Source: Sinosporangium siamense (GTDB taxonomy: Bacteria; Actinomycetota; Actinomycetes; Streptosporangiales; Streptosporangiaceae). From it: DNA of 64,000 bases. The stretch spans positions 351,091-415,090 of the forward strand of contig NZ_BOOW01000020.1 in assembly GCF_016863435.1 (NCBI RefSeq). Reading direction: 5' to 3'. The notes under the pieces were generated by a model. It worked only from the letters and a program-made list of their open reading frames with translations. It did no database searches and was not told the DNA's origin. Below are positions 29,705 through 38,330 of the stretch, one piece after another. Made by a program: the position numbers and the translations under genes. Position 1 is the stretch's first letter. Every line of letters starts with the position of its first letter.

Positions 29705-31054
29705 ATGCGCCTACCGCAGGACATCGCCACACGCACTTCCTCCGACGCTCTCAGCGACTGTCTGGGCCTGCTCCGCAGGCGATGGGCGATCCTTTTACTG
29801 TGCCTGGCCGCCGGCTTCACCGGCGGTGTCGCGATCACACGATTCGCCACCCCCGCCTTCACCGCGACCGCGCAGGTCCTCGTCACCCCGACCGGTGTGC
29901 AAGACCAGTTCAACCAGCTCTCCAACCGCCAGCGCGAACCGCTCAACCTCGACACCGAATCCCAGATCGCACAGTCGACCGTGGTCACCGAGCAAGCCAT
30001 GCGCACCCTCGGTACAGCCGGTCACGCGAGCGAGCCGCCACTGATCGACGTGTCCGTCCCGCCCAACTCCGCCGTGTTGTCCATCTCCGCCACCACCCCA
30101 TGGCCCGAGACGGCGGCCGCCCAGGCCAACGCCTTCGCCCAGGCTTATCTCTCCCATCGGGCCGCGACCGCCACCGAGACGCTCAACGCCCAGCTCAAGG
30201 CTCTTATGAGCAAACGCCGGCAGGTCCTGGGCAGCCTCGCCAGAGGCGCGACCGCCTTGGCGGATATCCCCCGCGGTTCGGCGGAGCACAGCCTCGCCAC
30301 CGGGGAGCAGGCCACCCGGTCGCGGCAGTTGAGGGCGGTGACCCTGCGCTACGACGAACTGAAGACGGTCGTGGTCACACCGGGCAAGCTGATCGGCGGT
30401 GCGAGCGTTCCCGAAGCCCCGAGTTTCCCCAGTCTCCCGCTCAACCTGGGCAGCGGGCTCATGATCGGCCTGCTGACCGGCGCCGCGGCGGCCACCCTCC
30501 GCGACCGGCTCGACACCCGGCTGCGAAGTGCCGCCGACGTCGAACGGCTGACCTCACTCCCGGTCCTGACGTCCTTCACCGGCCGCCCTGGGCCGAGCCC
30601 TGACATCCTCGGCGCCGGGCCGGTCTCTGGAGCACTCGCGGGCTTCCCGGCCGGTCCGATGAGCGAGCTGGCCTCGTGGCTGGTGGCCGCATGCCCAAGC
30701 GGCCACATCCTGCTCTACACGCCGCCGCGGGCCCCAGCCCCAGCCCCCTTGGTCGACTCCCTCGCCGAGGCCCTCGGCCGCTCGGCTCCGCTCTCCGTGC
30801 TCGGGGGCAGCGACGTGGGCGACCTCGCCCGCGCGGACGCGGCGGTCCTGCTGGTGACCCAACACGTAACCCGCTCCACCGACGTCACTGCCGCGACGCG
30901 CCACCTGACCCGCCACAAAGTGACCGTGATCGGCACCGTTCTGATCGGCGCCGACCTGCTCGCCTCCCGCCCCCCGGTGCGCACCTCACGGGCCGCAACC
31001 GACTGGGCCCGCCCGGTCCACCACAACGAGAAGATCCCCAAAGCGCGCGTATAA
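29705..31054 (+). CDS. Wzz-like chain-length determinant protein with kinase-like C-terminus lacking the P-loop
   Basis: A 449-residue protein. Helix 1 (AILLLCLAAGFTGGVAI) is near residues 28-44, and helix 2 (GSGLMIGLLTGAAAATL) near 250-266. Between them is the periplasmic-type region with LTPTGV and coiled-coil segments, as in Wzz and CapA proteins. After helix 2 about 170 residues resemble the frame of a BY-kinase/CpsD ATPase (DRLDTRLRSAADVERLTSLPVL), but there is no Walker A GKS/T motif. It likely controls polymer length without its own kinase activity. A TTA codon is at 29795. The ribosome-binding site is weak (GAGGG, 11 bases away). Confidence 0.75.
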   Translation: MRLPQDIATRTSSDALSDCLGLLRRRWAILLLCLAAGFTGGVAITRFATPAFTATAQVLVTPTGVQDQFNQLSNRQREPLNLDTESQIAQSTVVTEQAMRTLGTAGHASEPPLIDVSVPPNSAVLSISATTPWPETAAAQANAFAQAYLSHRAATATETLNAQLKALMSKRRQVLGSLARGATALADIPRGSAEHSLATGEQATRSRQLRAVTLRYDELKTVVVTPGKLIGGASVPEAPSFPSLPLNLGSGLMIGLLTGAAAATLRDRLDTRLRSAADVERLTSLPVLTSFTGRPGPSPDILGAGPVSGALAGFPAGPMSELASWLVAACPSGHILLYTPPRAPAPAPLVDSLAEALGRSAPLSVLGGSDVGDLARADAAVLLVTQHVTRSTDVTAATRHLTRHKVTVIGTVLIGADLLASRPPVRTSRAATDWARPVHHNEKIPKARV

Positions 31055-31170
31055 CAAATGACACCGCTCCTGCCATACCCGACGACGCCCTTCTCACCAC
31101 CCCGAACAACCTCGCCTCCGCCGTACCGCACCCTCCCGCTCCTGGCCTCGGCCGACGACAGGAGCGTGTC

Positions 31171-32463
31171 GTGAAATCTCCGTGGATAGCGGCTTGGCCC
31201 GCCTGTGCGCTGCTGGTCGGTTATCCCCTGTGGTGGGCGCTGGGCTTCGGCGGGCTGTCGGCGATCGTGGTGGCGGTCCCGATGGCGGTGGCGTTGTGGC
31301 GGCGGCGACCGCTCCGGTTGCCGCCGGGGTTCGGCTGGTGGCTCCTGTTCCTCGCCTGCTACGCCATATCGGCGGTCATGCTGGCCGAAACGCCTCCTGG
31401 CGCTTATGTGGAGATCGGGCCAGGTCGCTTCATCGGCTACACGATGCGTCTGCTGCTCTACGTATCGGCCCTGATCACCGTGCTTTACCTGGGCAACCTC
31501 AGCGAACGTGAACTCCCTCAGGCCACCCTCGTCCGATGGATGGGAGCACTCTTCATCACGACGGTGGCCGGCGGCCTGCTCGGCGTCGCCGCCCCGTGGT
31601 TCGAGTTCACCTCACCGGTGGAGCTCGTACTGCCGCACTGGATCAGCGACAACTCATTCGTCCGCAATTTGATCCACCCGACCGCCGCACAAACCCAGTG
31701 GGTGCTCGGATATGCACTGCCGAGACCCGAGGCGCCGTTCGAGTGGGCCAACGCCTGGGGTGGCAATCTGTCGGTGCTGCTGGTCTGGTTCGTGGTGGGT
31801 TGGTGGGCGTACGGCGGAGCCCGGCGGAAAGCCCTGGCGTTGGGCGTGCTGGCGCTGGCCGCCATCCCGGTGGTCTACTCGCTCAATCGTGGCCTGTGGA
31901 TCGGTCTCGGCCTGAGTGTGGCCTACCTGGCTGTCCGGTTGCGGGGCCGGGCGCGGGTGGTGTTGTGCGGGTTGGCCGTCTGCGGGGTGCTGGTGTTTCT
32001 CCTGACGCCGCTGCACAACGTGGTCACCAACCGCCTGGACAAGCCGCATAGCAACAACATCCGTGCGTTCACCATCTCCTCCACCATCGCGGCGGCGGCG
32101 CATTCACCGGTCATCGGATATGGCAACACCCGCAACGCCGAAGGGGGCCGCCGTTCCATCACGACGGGCAAGACCTCGTGGTGTGCGGCGTGCGGGCATC
32201 CGCCGATGGGCAGCGACGGGCAACTCTGGCATCTGATGATCGCGCAGGGGTTCAGCGGGGCGGCTCTCTACATCGTCTTCTTCCTTGGGGCGATCCGCCG
32301 CTATTGGAAGGACCGCAGCCCGATCGGCCTGGCCGGCGTCCTTGTCATGATCCTGGTGCTCTTCTACATGTTCATCTACGACGGCCTGATCACACCCATC
32401 AGCCTTTACCTGATCTCGTTCGCTCTCCTGTGGCGCAACTCTCTGACCCGAGAGGTCCCCTAA
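31171..32463 (+). CDS. O-antigen ligase / polymerase-like membrane protein (Wzy/WaaL type)
   Basis: A 430-residue protein with 10-12 transmembrane helices and one large external loop (about 280-350) containing TNRLDKPHSNNIRAFTISSTI, HSPVIGYGNTRN and TGKTSWCAACGHPPMGSDGQLWHLMIAQG. The loop with conserved Arg, His and Gly-Asp/Ser before a helix is characteristic of Wzy and O-antigen ligases. It would polymerise or attach the glycan outside the membrane. GTG 31171 has AGGAG six bases upstream; the frame is open much farther 5' over the Wzz gene. It is convergent with the WecG/TagA gene, with only seven bases between stops. Confidence 0.8.
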   Translation: MKSPWIAAWPACALLVGYPLWWALGFGGLSAIVVAVPMAVALWRRRPLRLPPGFGWWLLFLACYAISAVMLAETPPGAYVEIGPGRFIGYTMRLLLYVSALITVLYLGNLSERELPQATLVRWMGALFITTVAGGLLGVAAPWFEFTSPVELVLPHWISDNSFVRNLIHPTAAQTQWVLGYALPRPEAPFEWANAWGGNLSVLLVWFVVGWWAYGGARRKALALGVLALAAIPVVYSLNRGLWIGLGLSVAYLAVRLRGRARVVLCGLAVCGVLVFLLTPLHNVVTNRLDKPHSNNIRAFTISSTIAAAAHSPVIGYGNTRNAEGGRRSITTGKTSWCAACGHPPMGSDGQLWHLMIAQGFSGAALYIVFFLGAIRRYWKDRSPIGLAGVLVMILVLFYMFIYDGLITPISLYLISFALLWRNSLTREVP

Positions 32464-32470
32464 ACGACTT

Positions 32471-33334
32471 CTACCTCGTGAAGCCGCGCCGCAGCAGGCA
32501 CGTCACCATCAGGCGGGCGGCGAACGGCAGATCATCCACCAGGTAGCGCCGCGCCAGCCGCCCCGGCTCGCTGAGCAGCCGGAACAACCACTCCAACCCA
32601 GCCCGGCGCATCCATTCCGGCGCCCGCCGTACAACCCCCGCGGCGAACGTGATCGCCGCCCCGCACCCCATAAACCAGACACCCGGCATGTGCGGTCGCA
32701 GCTCGGCGATCAGCCGGTCCTGCTTGGGGAACCCCAACCCCACGAACACCACTCGCGGCCCGGCAGCCGTCAAAGCCTCCCGCACCTCCGCCACTCCACC
32801 CGCGGAACGCTCGAACCCATACGGCGGAGCCGCCACCCCCGCCACCCGCACCCCCGGCACCCGCTCCCGCAGCACCTCCGCCGCACGCGCGGCCACCCCC
32901 TCCGGACCGCCAAGGAGGTAGACAGGCATCCCGTGGGCGGCCGCGGCCTCGGACAACGACCACAGGAGATCGGCCCCCGTCACCCGCTCGGGCAGCGGGG
33001 TGCCCAGCAGTTTGCTCGCCCACACCAGCGGCATGCCGTCGGCCACCACGACGTCCGCCGACGCCACCACCTCCCGCGCACCCGTGTCCCGTGCCGCGGC
33101 CCGGCAGATGTCGACGTTGGGCGTCACGATGTGGCCACCCCGCCCGGCCTCCAACGCCTCCATGACCCGCGCGACCACCTGCCGCTCCGTAAGGGCGTCC
33201 ACCCACAGACCCGCCACCGCCACCCGCCTGACTTCCACAGGCTGCGGGCAGGAACGCTGCGCGTCCTCGGACGGACGCTGCTTAGGCACCAGACCCGGAT
33301 CAAGACGCACGTGCGCGGACCGCAGTGGCCGCAT
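32471..33334 (-). CDS. WecG/TagA/CpsF family glycosyltransferase (GT26)
   Basis: A 287-residue transferase of family GT26, which adds the second sugar (for example ManNAc or a uronic acid) to a lipid-linked primer. Visible motifs are HIVTPNVDICRAA, the catalytic region VVVADGMPLVWASKLLG, PERVTGADLLW, VYLLGGPEGVA and RVVFVGLGFPKQD. The C-terminus ends in RLLSEPGRLARRYLVDD as is typical. ATG 33334 is preferred over upstream GTGs because GGAG lies nine bases before it. It is the third gene of the minus-strand group with a sulfotransferase and a GT2 enzyme, after a 139-base gap. Confidence 0.87.
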   Translation of the reverse strand: MRPLRSAHVRLDPGLVPKQRPSEDAQRSCPQPVEVRRVAVAGLWVDALTERQVVARVMEALEAGRGGHIVTPNVDICRAAARDTGAREVVASADVVVADGMPLVWASKLLGTPLPERVTGADLLWSLSEAAAAHGMPVYLLGGPEGVAARAAEVLRERVPGVRVAGVAAPPYGFERSAGGVAEVREALTAAGPRVVFVGLGFPKQDRLIAELRPHMPGVWFMGCGAAITFAAGVVRRAPEWMRRAGLEWLFRLLSEPGRLARRYLVDDLPFAARLMVTCLLRRGFTR

Positions 33335-33473
33335 CACACACCACTCCCACAGATGCGGAACAGCTGAAGAACGCCCCACAGGCCCACCAGCCGCCCGGCA
33401 TCCCCAGGCTGTGGACAGTCACGCCGCGTTCCCTCCGCGAGAGGCCGCCCAGAGACCAAACCCGGATGCACCA

Positions 33474-34436
33474 TCAGATCCCACGCCCGCAGGTGTGGAG
33501 CAGGTTGAGTACGACCCGTGCCGGGATCAGGCGTGCCGCCACCGCGAGTGCTATCGGTGCTCTCGGCTCACCCCTACGGGTGGTGAAGGCCCGCCAGGCC
33601 CACCTGCCGGCCGCGCGGCGGTGACCGAGGGCCGCGTGGTGGAAGGCGAGCTGACCGTAGATCCGCGCCGCGCCGCGCGGATCTACGGCCAGTTCTGGAT
33701 GCCGGGCGAGCATCCACTCAAGCCCGGCGATGCGATCGGCCCATCGCGCCACATAGTGCGACGTGCCCCAGTGGACCCGCACAAGCGGTGTGTCCACATG
33801 CACGATGTTCCGCCGTTTGGCGGCGCGAAGGGCGAGGTCCCAGTCTTCGTTCTGGGCGGCGGGAGCGCTCTCATCCACCCACAGGGCACCCCTCCGGAAC
33901 ACGAACGTCGAAGAGTGCACCATCATCATGCGCGACCGCGCCAGGTCGCCTGCGGTGACGTTCGCCGTGCCGGCCAGGCGGGGAACCCTGCGTGAGCCGT
34001 AAACCACCTCGATGGCACAACTCACGAACTCCGCCCCCTCCCGGGCGGTCAACGCCAACACCTGTGCGCTCAGTTTGCCGGGCAGCCACTCGTCGTCGTC
34101 GTCGCAGAACGCCACAAGCTCGGTGGACAACGCCGCGATGCCCGTATTGCGAGCGCCGGCCACACCCGCCCCCCGCCGATTGGGCAGCACACGCACGAGC
34201 CCGGCCGGGCACGCCACCCCCACAGCCGAACCCGCGGAGTACGGCGCAGCCGGACAGGACGGCGCGATCACGTCGGCCACGTGCCGGGCGACTGTGGAAA
34301 CCTCGCCGCCGTCGACGACCACGATCACCTCGACCCGGCCCGGATAGACCTGGTCAAGCACGGACCGCAAAGCCCGGGTGAGCTGGTCGGGACGGTCGCC
34401 CACCGTAGGGATCACCACCCCCGCGGAAAGGCTCAT
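33474..34436 (-). CDS. Family 2 glycosyltransferase
   Basis: A 320-residue GT-A glycosyltransferase. The Rossmann-like start SAGVVIPTVGDRPDQLTRALRSVL is followed by the metal/nucleotide-sugar motif AFCDDDDEWLPGK (Asp112-115). The acceptor-side motif is NEDWDLALRAAKRRNIVHVD. The C-terminal 60 residues are basic and rich in Ala and Arg. ATG 34436 overlaps the upstream sulfotransferase stop (ATGA), so sulfotransferase and glycosyltransferase are translationally coupled. Sugar and acceptor are unknown. It probably adds a residue of the repeating unit that is then or already sulfated (inference). Confidence 0.85.
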   Translation of the reverse strand: MSLSAGVVIPTVGDRPDQLTRALRSVLDQVYPGRVEVIVVVDGGEVSTVARHVADVIAPSCPAAPYSAGSAVGVACPAGLVRVLPNRRGAGVAGARNTGIAALSTELVAFCDDDDEWLPGKLSAQVLALTAREGAEFVSCAIEVVYGSRRVPRLAGTANVTAGDLARSRMMMVHSSTFVFRRGALWVDESAPAAQNEDWDLALRAAKRRNIVHVDTPLVRVHWGTSHYVARWADRIAGLEWMLARHPELAVDPRGAARIYGQLAFHHAALGHRRAAGRWAWRAFTTRRGEPRAPIALAVAARLIPARVVLNLLHTCGRGI

Positions 34437-35530
34437 GCCGCATCCTCGACATAGCCGTAGCGGGCCATCAGCGGCCACGTCAGCGCGGTCACCGTGCGGC
34501 GGTGGCGGTCTAACAGGCCGGTGCGCCATCGGTCGTCGCGCGTGAGCGGCAGGCGGCCGACGGTGAAGCGCATGGGATTGCCTGAGGCGGTGTGGGCCAC
34601 CGACAGGCGCACCGACAGGCGGGGCTCGGAGTCGTCAAGGAAATCCAGCCTGCGGGGCAGACCGAGGGCTGTGGCGAGGCCGCTCACCGTGTCGCGAGGG
34701 GCGTCGAGCAGGTCTTCGTAGCGCACGCGGGTCACCGGCACCCCACACCGGGCGAGTAGTTCGAGGGCGAGGTGCTCCACCCCCCAGTGCACGGAGGTGC
34801 GTGCCGGCGCCCAGCGTGTCATCAGGCTGCCGTCCTCGGGCCTCGCGACCCTGCGGCACCAGGAATGGGCGACGGCCCGCGGATCGCGCACGACCTGCAC
34901 CACATGCAGGTCGACCCCGCCGACGGCCAGGCAGAACGCCAACGAGGCGTGTTTGCTGGAGTCGACCACGACGGGACACCCGGAGACCATGCTCGCCGCG
35001 CTGTAGAGCCGGTTGTGGATGTCGGCATATTCCGCCAGGTCGGGGTTGCTTTCCCAGGGGGGCGCGGCCCGGCCGATGCGCCGAGTGCCCCGGCCCGGTG
35101 GAACAGACCGGGCACGGCGCGGCTCGAAGCGCGGCTCGAAACGGGGCTCGGAGCGCGGCTCAGAACACGCCTCAAAGCGGGGCTCAAACGACGGCCCACT
35201 GCGGCCGACCCGCCACAACTGACGAGCCAGGGCGGGGATGTGCCGGGTGCGGTCGACCCGCTCGCGCAGCTCGGTCACCCGCTCGGCGAGCTCGCAGGAC
35301 CACCGTCCGAAGGCATGCTCACCGACGCTGCGCCAATGCTCACACAAGCTGAACGCCTCTCCGCAGCCGCACTTCTCGTCGGCGAGCACTCCCCTGGCCC
35401 AAAGGTGCACCACCTCCCCCAGGGCGAGCACTCCCGGCATCTCCCCCAGCATGCGTTCCAGCAGGGTGGTGCCGCTGCGCCCCAGACCGCCCAGGAAGAT
35501 CACCCGTGCGGACGACATGACGGTGGTCAC
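34433..35530 (-). CDS. Second sulfotransferase with internal FEPR repeats
   Basis: A 365-residue PAPS-dependent sulfotransferase (Sulfotransfer_3-like). The phosphosulfate loop is GGLGRSGTTLLERML near 13-27, and the 3'-phosphate motif VVRDPRAVAHSW lies near 213-224. VVVDSSKHASLAF is typical for this family. Two CxC-type Cys (KCGCGEAFSLCEHW) occur near 54-65. An insert at about 115-138 is a low-complexity repeat of FEPR/SEPR units. GTG 35530 has GGGGAG eight bases upstream; GTG 35536 and ATG 35518 are alternatives. The stop overlaps the GT2 start, and a TTA codon occurs at 34513-34511. Confidence 0.84.
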   Translation of the reverse strand: MTTVMSSARVIFLGGLGRSGTTLLERMLGEMPGVLALGEVVHLWARGVLADEKCGCGEAFSLCEHWRSVGEHAFGRWSCELAERVTELRERVDRTRHIPALARQLWRVGRSGPSFEPRFEACSEPRSEPRFEPRFEPRRARSVPPGRGTRRIGRAAPPWESNPDLAEYADIHNRLYSAASMVSGCPVVVDSSKHASLAFCLAVGGVDLHVVQVVRDPRAVAHSWCRRVARPEDGSLMTRWAPARTSVHWGVEHLALELLARCGVPVTRVRYEDLLDAPRDTVSGLATALGLPRRLDFLDDSEPRLSVRLSVAHTASGNPMRFTVGRLPLTRDDRWRTGLLDRHRRTVTALTWPLMARYGYVEDAA

Positions 35531-35786
35531 GAGCACGGCTCCCCAAAGTCGCGGACACGGAATGTATCGACGCTAGCGCGGAGAGTCACATCGCTGCCAA
35601 CGAAAGCTAAATGATCTACCAAAGGTCCGTACGGCTACCGCCCGATTCACCGCCGCCACGGCACTTGGCCGGGTGTCTTCCCCGGGCATCGATGCGGACC
35701 TCGGCTGCCGTCACACCCGAGCTTCGCAACGATCCTCAGCCTGAGGACATCGGGCGGCCGACCACTCCACCGGCCGGCGGACGGCT

Positions 35787-35901
35787 GTGCCGTAAAAAAG
35801 CTGGGCCGTAAAAGGCGGGCCGTAAGAGCTGGGGTGTGTAAGCCGGGCCGTAAAAGCTGTGCCGTAAAAGGCCGGGCCGTAAGAAGCCGGGCCATAAAAA
35901 C
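35787..35901 (-). repeat. About eight degenerate 14-15-bp tandem repeats
   Basis: On the plus strand the unit is GGGCCGTAAAAGC with variants (GCCGTAAAAAAGC, GGGCCGTAAGAGCT, GGGTGTGTAAGCC, GGGCCATAAAAAC). The copies follow each other without spacers, in front of the sulfotransferase-GT2-WecG gene group and directly beyond the cysN terminator. They could be clustered binding sites or a slippage product. Confidence 0.6.
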
Positions 35902-35902
35902 A

Positions 35903-35947
35903 GCGCCGCCCGGCCCCCTGACCGACGTCAGGAGTGCCGGGCGGCGC
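35903..35947 (-). terminator. Rho-independent terminator of the sugar transferase-cysQDN operon
   Basis: An 11-bp perfect stem (GCGCCGCCCGG with its complement) enclosing a second inverted repeat (CTGAC/GTCAG) begins 20 bases after the cysN stop. On the minus strand it is followed by TGTTTTTATGG, a clear U-tract, which is rare in such GC-rich DNA. Confidence 0.85.
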
Positions 35948-35966
35948 AGAAATCAGGTATCGCGGG

Positions 35967-37229
35967 CTATCGAGACTCGAGAATCATCCCCGCCCCAACC
36001 GTGCTGTGGGTGGCCTCATCGATCAAGATGAACCCCCCGGTAAGCCGGTTGCGAGCATAGTCGTCCACGAACATCGGCTGAGTGATGCGCAACGACACCC
36101 GCCCGATCTCGTTAAGACTGAGCGCGGACGCCGACTCGTCCCGGTGCAGGGTGTTGACGTCGAGACGGTAATGCAGGTCACGCACAAGCGCCCGAGCCGT
36201 GCGTGTCGTGTGCTTGATGGTCAGCTTGGTGCGAGGGGCGAGTTTGGCCGCCTCCGACATCCAGCACACCATCGCCTCGACCTCCTGGGCGACCTGCGGC
36301 TTGTTGTTGGGCCGGCAGATCATGTCGCCGCGGGAGATGTCGATGTCGTCTTCAAGGCGGATCGTCACCGACATGGGAGGGAACGCCTCGGTGACGGGCC
36401 CGTCGAAGGTGTCGATGGAGGAGATGCGGCTGGTGAGCCCGGAGGGCAGGTGGAGCACCTCGTCACCCGGCTTGAGCACGCCGCCGTAGACCTGTCCGGC
36501 ATAACCGCGGTAGTCGTGCAGGCCGGGGTCGGTGGCGTTGTGCGGGCGGATCACATATTGCACGGGGAAACGCACGTCGACCAGGTTGCGGTCGGAGGCG
36601 ATGTGCACGTTCTCCAGGTGGTGCAGGAGGGAGGTGCCTTGATACCAGGGGGTGTTCTCCGAGCGGGAGACGACGTTGTCGCCGTGGAGCGCCGAGATCG
36701 GGATGAACGTGAGGTCGGTGACGTTAAGTTTCGCCGCGAACGCGGTGAACTCCTCACGGATTTCCTCGAACCGCTCCTGCGAGTAGTCGACGAGGTCCAT
36801 CTTGTTGACCGCGAGCACCAGGTGGGGGACACGCAGCAGCGAGGTGAGGAACGCGTGCCGGCGGGACTGCTCCAGCACGCCCTTGCGTGCGTCGATCAGC
36901 ACGATCGCGAGGTCGGCGGTGGAGGCGCCGGTGACCATGTTGCGGGTGTACTGAATGTGGCCGGGTGTGTCGGCGATGATGAACTTGCGCTTGGGCGTCG
37001 CGAAATAGCGGTAGGCCACGTCGATGGTGATGCCCTGCTCGCGCTCCGCGCGCAGCCCGTCGGTGAGGAGCGACAGGTCGGTGTATTCGGTGCCGCGGTC
37101 GCGGCTGGTGCGCTCGACCGCCTCAAGCTGGTCTTCGAAGATCGCCTTGGAGTCGTAGAGCAGCCGTCCGATGAGGGTCGACTTGCCATCGTCGACGGAT
37201 CCGGCTGTGGCGAACCGCAGGATGTCCAT
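35967..37229 (-). CDS. cysN: Sulfate adenylyltransferase subunit 1 (GTPase)
   Basis: A 420-residue GTPase that drives ATP sulfurylase. G1 is GSVDDGKST (10-18), G3 is DTPGH and G4 NKMD, followed by two beta-barrel domains as in EF-Tu. The protein ends after the third domain, so unlike mycobacterial CysN/CysC it is not fused to an APS kinase; that activity is provided by the separate cysC gene at 21.9 kb. It follows cysD after 63 bases and is the last gene of the operon, closed by a terminator with a U-tract. With CysD it makes APS from sulfate and ATP. Confidence 0.95.
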   Translation of the reverse strand: MDILRFATAGSVDDGKSTLIGRLLYDSKAIFEDQLEAVERTSRDRGTEYTDLSLLTDGLRAEREQGITIDVAYRYFATPKRKFIIADTPGHIQYTRNMVTGASTADLAIVLIDARKGVLEQSRRHAFLTSLLRVPHLVLAVNKMDLVDYSQERFEEIREEFTAFAAKLNVTDLTFIPISALHGDNVVSRSENTPWYQGTSLLHHLENVHIASDRNLVDVRFPVQYVIRPHNATDPGLHDYRGYAGQVYGGVLKPGDEVLHLPSGLTSRISSIDTFDGPVTEAFPPMSVTIRLEDDIDISRGDMICRPNNKPQVAQEVEAMVCWMSEAAKLAPRTKLTIKHTTRTARALVRDLHYRLDVNTLHRDESASALSLNEIGRVSLRITQPMFVDDYARNRLTGGFILIDEATHSTVGAGMILESR

Positions 37230-37292
37230 CAGAACAGATCTCCAAGGTGAGGTCGGGCGAAGGGGGGAATGTGAGGAATGTCACGGGACATG

Positions 37293-38207
37293 CTAGAAGT
37301 ACCCCTCACGCTTACGGTCCTCCATCGCCGCCTCCGAAGAGCGGTCGTCGGCGCGGGTGGCACCGCGCTCGGTGATGCGGGTGGCCGCGATCTCCGTGAT
37401 GATCTCCTCGACGGTCGCGGCGGCGGACTGCACGGCCCCGGTGCAGGATATGTCGCCCACCGTGCGATAACGCACGACCGTCTCGAAGACCGGCTCGTCG
37501 TCGCCCCGGTTGGTCACCGGGTGGTCGGCCAGGAGCATGCCGTCACGCTCGAACACCTTGCGGGTGTGTGCGTAGTAGATGGACGGGATCTCGATACCCT
37601 CACGCCTGATGTAGTCCCACACGTCGAGCTCGGTCCAGTTGGACAGCGGGAAGACGCGGATGTGCTCACCCTTGCGGATCTTCGCGTTGTAGAGGTTCCA
37701 GAGCTCGGGGCGCTGGTTCTTCGGGTCCCACTGGCCGAACTCGTCGCGGAAGGAGAACACCCGCTCCTTGGCCCTGGCCTTCTCCTCGTCGCGGCGAGCC
37801 CCGCCGAAGACGGCGTCGAACTCGTGCTCCTCGATCGCGTCGAGCAAGGTGGTGGTCTGCAGCCGGTTGCGGCTCGCGCGGCGGCCCGTCTCCTCGACGA
37901 CGCGGCCCGCGTCGATCGAGTCCTGCACCGAGGCGACCACGAGCCGAGCGCCGAGCTCGGCGGCGCGCCGGTCGCGGTAGTCGATCACCTCGGAGAAGTT
38001 GTGCCCGGTGTCCACGTGCATGAGGGGAAAGGGGATGGGCGCGGGCCAGAACGCCTTCTCCGCGATGCGCAGCATCACGATCGAGTCCTTGCCCCCGGAG
38101 AACAACAACACGGGGCGCTCGAACTCCGCGGCGACCTCACGCATGATGTGGATCGCCTCGGCCTCGAGGACGTCAAGCTGCGACGTGGTGTAGTCGCACT
38201 GGAGCAT
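37293..38207 (-). CDS. cysD: Sulfate adenylyltransferase subunit 2
   Basis: A 304-residue ATP-alpha-hydrolase type adenylyltransferase that forms adenylyl sulfate. It shows the PP-loop SGGKDS in PVLLFSGGKDSIVMLRIAEKAF. FDAVFGGARRDEEKARAKERVFSFRDEFGQWDPKNQRPELW is a hallmark of CysD, and the C-terminus ends in EDRKREGYF, also typical. ATG 38207 is preferred because AGGAGA lies five bases upstream; the frame is open to 38297. It lies between cysQ (123-base gap) and cysN (63-base gap). Confidence 0.95.
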   Translation of the reverse strand: MLQCDYTTSQLDVLEAEAIHIMREVAAEFERPVLLFSGGKDSIVMLRIAEKAFWPAPIPFPLMHVDTGHNFSEVIDYRDRRAAELGARLVVASVQDSIDAGRVVEETGRRASRNRLQTTTLLDAIEEHEFDAVFGGARRDEEKARAKERVFSFRDEFGQWDPKNQRPELWNLYNAKIRKGEHIRVFPLSNWTELDVWDYIRREGIEIPSIYYAHTRKVFERDGMLLADHPVTNRGDDEPVFETVVRYRTVGDISCTGAVQSAAATVEEIITEIAATRITERGATRADDRSSEAAMEDRKREGYF

Positions 38208-38330
38208 CTGCTTCTCCTGGGTGATCTCAGAGCGCTTGCGCCGGCTTCGCGGACCTTGGGCCACCGGGCCGCGTGGCGACCGGGTGAGGCACGTCACCCG
38301 CCCGGACCGGCGGCGCCAGGGGGACCTGGA

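Larger units (their letters stand above)
35531..35966. other. Intergenic region holding repeats and a terminator
   Basis: No gene is supported here. It contains the promoter area of the second sulfotransferase gene, an array of short degenerate repeats (35787-35901) and the terminator of the cysDN operon (35903-35947). Confidence 0.5.
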
